DNA of 64,000 nucleotides from Xenorhabdus ishibashii (GTDB lineage Bacteria > Pseudomonadota > Gammaproteobacteria > Enterobacterales > Enterobacteriaceae). The first letter of the stretch is position 1, and each line of letters begins with the position of its first letter. The stretch spans positions 2,914,001 through 2,978,000 of the forward strand of contig NZ_NJAK01000001.1 in assembly GCF_002632755.1 (NCBI RefSeq), in the 5' to 3' direction. Shown here piece after piece: positions 58,521 through 64,000 of the stretch. The translations under genes were made by a program, and so were the position numbers. The notes under the pieces are model-generated. The model saw only the letters and a program-made list of their open reading frames with translations. It was not told the origin of the DNA and did not search any database.

Positions 58521-59219
58521 ATGGAGTTTTTGACTCATTTTGTTGATTTTGCGAAATTCATTGTCGATTTTATTTTACACATTGATGTTCATTTAGCTGA
58601 GTTAGTCGCTAACTATGGTAATTGGGTTTACGGCATTCTGTTTCTGATTATATTTTGTGAAACAGGTCTGGTCGTTACGCCATTCTTACCGGGAGATTCT
58701 TTGTTATTTGTGGCTGGTGCACTCTCTGCGTTAGATTCTAATGATCTTAATGTCCATATTATGGTGGCTTTGATGATCACAGCCGCGATTATTGGTGATG
58801 CTATAAATTATACTATTGGCAGAATTTTTGGTGAGAAATTATTTTCTAATCCAAATTCCAAAATTTTTCGCCGCAGTTATTTAGATAAAACTCATGAGTT
58901 TTACGAAAAACATGGTGGAAAAGCAATAATCCTGGCTCGGTTTGTGCCAATTATTAGAACGTTTGCACCGTTTGTTGCAGGAATGGGGAAAATGTCTTAC
59001 CGTCACTTTGCTGCTTATAATGTAATCGGTGCATTTATCTGGGTGCTATTGTTCACTTATGCGGGTTATTTATTTGGTGATATGCCAGTTATACAGAAAA
59101 ATCTGAAATTATTGATTGTTGCAATTATTTTTATTTCTATTTTGCCAGGCATCATAGAAATTTGGCGTCATCGTCGCGTGGCATCGAAAAAAGCAACAGG
59201 CAGTGCAGTAGATAAATAG
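58521..59219 (+). CDS. dedA: DedA-family membrane protein DedA
   Basis: A 232-residue inner-membrane protein with five to six helices and the DedA signatures [19 protein letters not shown] (about 47-65) and [18 protein letters not shown]. DedA proteins are lipid scramblase-like and needed collectively for envelope homeostasis. The ATG after AGGAATACT is used; the frame upstream to 58500 has no ribosome-binding site. Gene order truA-dedA-accD is conserved. Confidence 0.94.
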   Translation: MEFLTHFVDFAKFIVDFILHIDVHLAELVANYGNWVYGILFLIIFCETGLVVTPFLPGDSLLFVAGALSALDSNDLNVHIMVALMITAAIIGDAINYTIGRIFGEKLFSNPNSKIFRRSYLDKTHEFYEKHGGKAIILARFVPIIRTFAPFVAGMGKMSYRHFAAYNVIGAFIWVLLFTYAGYLFGDMPVIQKNLKLLIVAIIFISILPGIIEIWRHRRVASKKATGSAVDK

Positions 59220-59347
59220 AAGATAGATAAATCGATAACCGTAAACAGGTTTGAGCAGTTTTTTATCCACACTGCAATAGCATTGTGGTTTAATGACACG
59301 TAAAACAAAAGCTGGCAGCAGCCAGATTCAGACGGAAAGGTTCATTA

Positions 59348-60295
59348 ATGAGCTGGATTGAAAAGATTCTAAACAAAAGCAAAATCATACAAACTCGTAA
59401 GGCAAGCATACCTGAAGGAGTTTGGACAAAATGCGACAGTTGCAGTCAAGTACTTTATCGTGCTGAATTAGAGCGTAACCTTGAAGTGTGTCCGAAATGT
59501 GACCACCATATGCGCATTTCAGCCCGTAAGAGATTGCATGCATTTTTGGATGAGGGTACTGGCACAGAATTAGGCAGTGAGCTGGAACCTAAAGATATCC
59601 TGAAATTCCGCGATACCAAAAAATATAAAGATCGCTTAGCAGCAGCCCAGAAGCAGACGCAAGAAAAAGATGCACTCATTGCCATGAAAGGTAAGTTGCA
59701 TGATATGCCAGTTGTGGCTGGTGCCTTTGAGTTCAATTTTATGGGTGGCTCAATGGGTTCTGTTGTTGGTGCCCGTTTTGTGCGTGCCGTAGAACAGGCT
59801 CTGGAAGACAACTGCCCATTTGTCTGTTTTACTTCCAGTGGCGGGGCACGTATGCAGGAAGCGTTGATGTCACTGATGCAGATGGCAAAAACCAGTGCTG
59901 CACTGGCAAAAATGCAACATCGCGGTTTGCCTTATATCTGTGTGTTGACCAACCCAACAATGGGTGGGGTAACCGCAAGTATGGGTATGCTTGGCGATAT
60001 CAATATTGCTGAACCTAAGGCATTAATTGGTTTTGCTGGTCCTCGTGTCATAGAGCAAACTGTACGTGAAAAATTACCGGAAGGTTTCCAGCGCAGTGAA
60101 TTCCTGCTGGAGAAAGGTGCGATTGATATGATTGTACGTCGTCCAGACATGCGCGATAAAGTTGCCAGCCTGCTTGCCATGTTGACCCACAAACCCCATC
60201 CGGGCACAAAAGCAGAGCCAGCAGACGCAATCATTGTTGATTCTGCTGATGTCGAAGTTGATATAAACATCAATCCTGATAAAGAAGATGTCTGA
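59348..60295 (+). CDS. accD: Acetyl-CoA carboxylase carboxyltransferase subunit beta
   Basis: A 315-residue subunit that, with AccA, transfers carboxyl from biotin to acetyl-CoA to make malonyl-CoA. The N-terminal zinc ribbon has CDSCSQ and CPKCDHH (Cys about 29, 32, 48 and 51). The carboxyltransferase core shows [14 protein letters not shown] and [17 protein letters not shown]. Its last eight bases overlap folC. Confidence 0.97.
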   Translation: MSWIEKILNKSKIIQTRKASIPEGVWTKCDSCSQVLYRAELERNLEVCPKCDHHMRISARKRLHAFLDEGTGTELGSELEPKDILKFRDTKKYKDRLAAAQKQTQEKDALIAMKGKLHDMPVVAGAFEFNFMGGSMGSVVGARFVRAVEQALEDNCPFVCFTSSGGARMQEALMSLMQMAKTSAALAKMQHRGLPYICVLTNPTMGGVTASMGMLGDINIAEPKALIGFAGPRVIEQTVREKLPEGFQRSEFLLEKGAIDMIVRRPDMRDKVASLLAMLTHKPHPGTKAEPADAIIVDSADVEVDININPDKEDV

Positions 60296-61583
60296 TATTT
60301 CACAAATTCCTCAAGCCACGTCGCCACTGATGACGTGGCTTTCCTATCTGGGAAACCTGCATACCAAAGCCATTGATATGGGTCTTGAGCGTGTGGGTAA
60401 GCTAGGTCGTCAGTTAGGCTTATTGGATCCGGCACCAAAAGTTATCACGGTGTCAGGCACCAATGGCAAGGGAACCACTTGCCATACCCTGGAATCTATT
60501 TTTCTGGCCGCCAAACTTAAAGTCGGCGTGTACAGTTCCCCACATTTAGTACGCTACACCGAAAGGGTACGTATTCAGGGAAAGGAGCCTACGGAACAAG
60601 ATTTCTGTCGTGTCTTTGCAGCGATTGAAGCTCAACGTGGTGATATCTCATTAACTTATTTTGAGTATGGGACGTTGGCCGCATTACAGCTTTTTAAAGA
60701 AGCGGATCTTGACGTTGTGATTTTGGAAGTTGGGCTGGGTGGACGTTTGGATGCTACCAATATTGTTGATGCTGATATTGCCGCCATCACCAGTATTGCT
60801 CTGGATCATACGGATTGGTTGGGTGCCGATCGCGAACACATTGGTCGTGAAAAAGCGGGTATTTTCCGCCGTGGGCACTTTGCGGTGGTGGGTGAACATG
60901 ATATGCCCCACTCAATTGCTGAAGTTGCGGATGAGTTGGGCGCGAAGCTTTTTCGTCGTGGCGTTGATTGGCATTTCTCACAGAATGAAAATAGCTGGAA
61001 CTGGCTAAGCGGTAATCAGCAATTTAATGAATTACCTTTACCTAATTTGCCGTTGGCAAATGCTGCGACTGCAATGGGGGTGATTCATTGTTTGTTGCAG
61101 CAGGATGACAAAGTCAGCCGAGCCATTGATGAACAAGTAATCTGTTCAGGGCTGAGGAATGCGCAATTACCTGGGCGTTTCCAAATTATCAGGGAAAATC
61201 CGTTGGTCATTTTGGATGTGGCTCATAATCCACATGCTGCGGGCTATCTAGTGCAAAAACTGGCAGAGCTGCCTCGTTCACCAGACAGTAAAATTCGTGG
61301 TGTGGTTGGCATGTTGGGAGATAAAGACATTGCAGGTACGCTCGCTTGCCTTTCTCAACAGATTGATGAGTGGTACTGTGCATCATTGCATGAATTGAGG
61401 GGCGCGGAAGCTGAAATATTGTCAGGGCATCTTGTGCAAGCCCGAACATTCCCCGAAGTGAAAATAGCATGGCAACAGGCCGTGGAAGACGCATCAGTAC
61501 AAGATATCATCGTGGTTTGTGGTTCTTTCCACACCGTCGCGCATGTGATGGAAGTACTGGAGGAGGACAAGGAAAGTGGCTAG
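60288..61583 (+). CDS. folC: Bifunctional folylpolyglutamate / dihydrofolate synthase FolC
   Basis: A 431-residue Mur-ligase-like enzyme that makes dihydrofolate from dihydropteroate and adds glutamates to folates. The P-loop is [16 protein letters not shown] (about 55-70). Further motifs are [13 protein letters not shown] and [10 protein letters not shown]. It overlaps accD and dedD by eight bases each, implying translational coupling. Confidence 0.96.
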   Translation: MSDISQIPQATSPLMTWLSYLGNLHTKAIDMGLERVGKLGRQLGLLDPAPKVITVSGTNGKGTTCHTLESIFLAAKLKVGVYSSPHLVRYTERVRIQGKEPTEQDFCRVFAAIEAQRGDISLTYFEYGTLAALQLFKEADLDVVILEVGLGGRLDATNIVDADIAAITSIALDHTDWLGADREHIGREKAGIFRRGHFAVVGEHDMPHSIAEVADELGAKLFRRGVDWHFSQNENSWNWLSGNQQFNELPLPNLPLANAATAMGVIHCLLQQDDKVSRAIDEQVICSGLRNAQLPGRFQIIRENPLVILDVAHNPHAAGYLVQKLAELPRSPDSKIRGVVGMLGDKDIAGTLACLSQQIDEWYCASLHELRGAEAEILSGHLVQARTFPEVKIAWQQAVEDASVQDIIVVCGSFHTVAHVMEVLEEDKESG

Positions 61584-62256
61584 TAAATTTCAAAATCGTT
61601 TGGTTGGAACCATCGTTCTTGTCGCATTGGGTGTGATTGTCCTGCCTATGATTTTTGATGGCGATAAGAAATATAACGAAGATCAATTTGCTGCAATCCC
61701 TTTGGTGCCAAAACCTGGTGATGAAGAAGATATTGATTCAATTCCACCATTGACACAAAACATGCCATCTACACCGCCCGAAGGTGCTGCACAAGCAATG
61801 CAATCACAGGAGCAAGAGCCAGATATAGACATGCTGTCCCGGCCATCGCTTTCAGAGCCAATGACAGCACCTCCTGTCACTCAAAATCCTAAGGCAGCGG
61901 TGAAATCTGAGTCATCTCCTCAACAGAAAGCGGAAACTAAGCCACAGGTTAAAGCTGAACCTCGCTTTGAAAGCGAGCCAGAAACTAAACCAAAGCCAAC
62001 AGAACAGCCCCCTCAGGCTACGGCATATGTTGTTCAGCTTGGTGCATTAAAAAATTCGGATAAAGTTGGTGAGATAGTGGCCAGACTGCGTCTTTCTGGG
62101 CATCAGGTATATACAGTTCCTTCTTTTCCTGTACAGGGACAATTAACCCGAATTTATGTAGGGCCGAATGCATCAAGGCAGACACTGGAATCTGTTTTGC
62201 CTGAATTGAAGGAACTTACGGGATTACAAGGGCAGATCAAAAACTATAAGCCATAA
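61576..62256 (+). CDS. dedD: Septal SPOR-domain protein DedD
   Basis: A 226-residue bitopic protein with one N-terminal membrane helix (about 9-28), a long Pro/Glu/Lys-rich linker and a C-terminal SPOR domain (about 150-225; AYVVQLGALKNSDKVGEIVARL). The SPOR domain binds denuded septal glycan and recruits DedD to the divider. The start is GTG after AGGACAAGGAAA, overlapping the folC end. Confidence 0.93.
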   Translation: MASKFQNRLVGTIVLVALGVIVLPMIFDGDKKYNEDQFAAIPLVPKPGDEEDIDSIPPLTQNMPSTPPEGAAQAMQSQEQEPDIDMLSRPSLSEPMTAPPVTQNPKAAVKSESSPQQKAETKPQVKAEPRFESEPETKPKPTEQPPQATAYVVQLGALKNSDKVGEIVARLRLSGHQVYTVPSFPVQGQLTRIYVGPNASRQTLESVLPELKELTGLQGQIKNYKP

Positions 62257-62327
62257 ATAATTCGATTGACTTTTATGGGAAGTGGAGATCTGTAAGGGTT
62301 AATTTTCAGTAGAGTGATAAATCTGCT

Positions 62328-62343
62328 ACGCAAACGTTTTCGT
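62328..62343 (+). promoter_or_regulatory. PurR operator upstream of cvpA-purF
   Basis: ACGCAAACGTTTTCGT is an almost perfect PurR box (consensus ACGCAAACGTTTNCNT). It lies 56 bases before cvpA, as in E. coli, and indicates purine repression of cvpA-purF. Confidence 0.9.
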
Positions 62344-62398
62344 TTTCTGTTAGAATGCGCCCGACCTGAATGTCGGGAGCCTGTTTTTGGATTAAAAT

Positions 62399-62887
62399 AT
62401 GGTCTGGATTGATTATACGATTATTGCCATCATTGGTTTCTCGGCACTGGTTAGCTTGATTCGTGGTTTTGTTCGCGAAGCGCTCTCCCTGATAACATGG
62501 GGCTGTGCTTTCTTTGTTGCAAGCCACTTCTATACTTATCTGGCGGCCTATTTTACCCGTCTTGAGGATGAACTGGTGCGTAATGGGGTAGCGATTGCTA
62601 TCCTGTTTATTGCAACATTGATTGTTGGCGCGGTAGTAAACTATGTCATTGGTTCACTTGTTCAGCGAACGGGCCTGTCAGGTACTGATCGGGTTTTGGG
62701 GATCTGTTTTGGCGCTTTGCGTGGTGTCTTGGTAGTCTCTGCTATTTTGTTTCTTGCGGACTCTTTCACGCCACTGCCCAAAAGTCAGGATTGGCAACAA
62801 TCACAACTGATCCCTCAGTTTAGTCAAATTATCAGGTGGTTTTTTGACTACCTACAAAGTGCGTCGAGTTTCCTGCCGGAGAGATAA
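62399..62887 (+). CDS. cvpA: CvpA family membrane protein
   Basis: A 162-residue inner-membrane protein with four helices, beginning [19 protein letters not shown], the CvpA signature. Other motifs are [13 protein letters not shown] and [12 protein letters not shown]. CvpA is needed for colicin V production and, in other bacteria, for bile-salt tolerance. It lies 32 bases before purF under the PurR box. Confidence 0.95.
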   Translation: MVWIDYTIIAIIGFSALVSLIRGFVREALSLITWGCAFFVASHFYTYLAAYFTRLEDELVRNGVAIAILFIATLIVGAVVNYVIGSLVQRTGLSGTDRVLGICFGALRGVLVVSAILFLADSFTPLPKSQDWQQSQLIPQFSQIIRWFFDYLQSASSFLPER

Positions 62888-62919
62888 CGCTCTCCGCTTG
62901 GCTGATGAGGAAAGGCTAC

Positions 62920-64000
62920 ATGTGCGGTATTGTCGGTATCGTCGGTTTTACACCGGTTAACCAGTCGATTTATGATGCATTGACGGTGCTTCAGCACCGT
63001 GGACAAGATGCAGCAGGTATTGCAACGATTGATGGTAACAATGGGTTTCGTTTACGTAAGGCTAATGGTTTGGTCAAGGATGTGTTTGAGACACGGCACA
63101 TGTTACGTTTACAGGGAACCATCGGAATTGGGCATGTCCGTTATCCTACAGCGGGTAGTTCCAGTGCATCTGAAGCGCAGCCCTTTTATGTGAATTCTCC
63201 TTTTGGTATCACGTTGGCACATAACGGCAATCTGACAAACGCACATGAATTGAAAAAAATGCTGTTTGAAAATGCCCGCCGTCATGTCAACACCACCTCA
63301 GATTCCGAAATTCTATTGAATATTTTTGCCAATGAATTAGCCCAATTTCCCCATTTCCCATTAGAGCCTGATGATGTTTTCTCAGCAGTCTCAAAAATGC
63401 ACAAAAAAATTCGTGGAGCTTACGCTTGTGTTGCCATGATTATTGGGCATGGAATAGTGGCTTTTCGTGATCCACATGGCATTCGCCCTCTGGTGTTGGG
63501 AAAGAAAACACTGAAAGATGGTCGCAATGAATACATGGTGGCATCGGAAAGTGTAGCGCTGGATACATTGGGTTTTGAATTCTTGCGTGATGTGGCTTCT
63601 GGGGAAGCGATTTATATCACTGAGAATGGGCAACTGTTTACGCGCCAGTGCGCAGAAAACCCGTCATTAACCCCTTGTTTGTTCGAATTTGTCTATTTCG
63701 CTCGCCCTGATTCCTTTATTGACAAGATTTCAGTATATAACGCCCGATTACGGATGGGACGGAAATTGGGGGAAAAAATTGCCCGTGAGTGGGAAGACTT
63801 ACATATTGATGTCGTTATTCCCGTACCGGAAACCTCTTGTGATATCGCCCTGGAAATTGCTCATATTCTGGATAAGCCCTATCGTCAGGGATTTGTCAAA
63901 AACCGTTATGTAGGACGTACCTTTATCATGCCTGGTCAGCAGGAGCGACGTAAATCAGTTCGTCGTAAACTGAATGCTAATCGTGCTGAATTCAGGGGTA
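62920..64000 (+). CDS. purF: Amidophosphoribosyltransferase PurF, 5' part
   Basis: An open frame of 360 codons running off the window end. It starts MCGIVGIVG, in which Cys2 becomes the N-terminal nucleophile of the class II glutamine amidotransferase domain. Further motifs are [25 protein letters not shown] and, near the end, the start of the phosphoribosyltransferase domain ([13 protein letters not shown]). PurF commits phosphoribosyl diphosphate to purine synthesis. The ATG follows GAGGAAAGG. About 145 C-terminal residues are missing. Confidence 0.96.
   Translation, partial: MCGIVGIVGFTPVNQSIYDALTVLQHRGQDAAGIATIDGNNGFRLRKANGLVKDVFETRHMLRLQGTIGIGHVRYPTAGSSSASEAQPFYVNSPFGITLAHNGNLTNAHELKKMLFENARRHVNTTSDSEILLNIFANELAQFPHFPLEPDDVFSAVSKMHKKIRGAYACVAMIIGHGIVAFRDPHGIRPLVLGKKTLKDGRNEYMVASESVALDTLGFEFLRDVASGEAIYITENGQLFTRQCAENPSLTPCLFEFVYFARPDSFIDKISVYNARLRMGRKLGEKIAREWEDLHIDVVIPVPETSCDIALEIAHILDKPYRQGFVKNRYVGRTFIMPGQQERRKSVRRKLNANRAEFRG

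Overview
This is a moderately AT-rich gammaproteobacterial chromosome segment. Its core genes are enterobacterial (tol-pal, aroG/gpmA, modF, mlaA/fadL/fadIJ, prmB/aroC, mnmC/fabB, and the pdxB-to-purF block). The proteins diverge from E. coli in a way that fits Morganellaceae, most likely Xenorhabdus or a close relative such as Photorhabdus. That genus call is inference from gene content and recalled protein similarity; no search was run.

Layout. 1-480: end of the cytochrome bd operon (cydB end, cydX, ybgE). 594-6006: ybgC-tolQRAB-pal-cpoB envelope operon. 6163-6430: two tRNA-Lys genes and a decayed third copy, then pnuC (nadA is not here). 7596-12228: aroG, gpmA, a CPBP membrane protease and modF. 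12229-12841: a synteny breakpoint with no recognised gene. 12842-20369: a 7.5-kb integrative element at tRNA-Arg(CCU). It carries a tyrosine integrase, a 29-residue hydrophobic peptide, a GNAT-like protein, an IS982-family copy, a DUF3800 gene followed by a putative pseudoknotted RNA, and a phage-type lysis cassette with no virion genes. 20562-29571: mlaA, a second IS copy, fadL, yfcZ, fadI-fadJ, sixA and smrB. 29754-38764: a histidine-utilisation cluster (hutI-hutG-hutC, a third IS copy, hutU-hutH, an APC permease) lying between smrB and prmB, which are neighbours in E. coli. 38874-48189: prmB, aroC, yfcA, epmC, yfcL, an accessory coiled-coil gene, a GNAT gene, mnmC and fabB. 48250-55352: a second insertion relative to E. 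coli, with the tripartite tricarboxylate system tctCBA, its two-component regulator tctDE, an EamA exporter and an AraC regulator. 55426-64000: pdxB-usg-truA-dedA-accD-folC-dedD-cvpA-purF (purF runs off the end).

How the genes work together. Tol-Pal with CpoB links peptidoglycan synthesis to outer-membrane constriction. FadL, FadI and FadJ import and oxidise fatty acids, while FabB and AccD make them; FadR-like sites lie at fadI, fadL and fabB and a FabR-like palindrome at fabB. HutH, HutU, HutI and HutG convert histidine to glutamate; HutC is the likely repressor, with matching TGTATATACA palindromes before hutI and hutU. TctDE should sense tricarboxylates and induce TctCBA.

Most notable: (i) the DUF3800 gene with an H-type pseudoknot RNA candidate at its 3' end; (ii) the lysis cassette as cargo of a very small element, with a possible RNA switch over the holin ribosome-binding site; (iii) integration on the 5' side of tRNA-Arg, which seems to leave the original tRNA promoter stranded at the far end; (iv) one-base frameshifts in fabB and pdxB, both in G/C homopolymers, so sequencing error must be excluded; (v) three near-identical IS copies that could mediate deletion or inversion.
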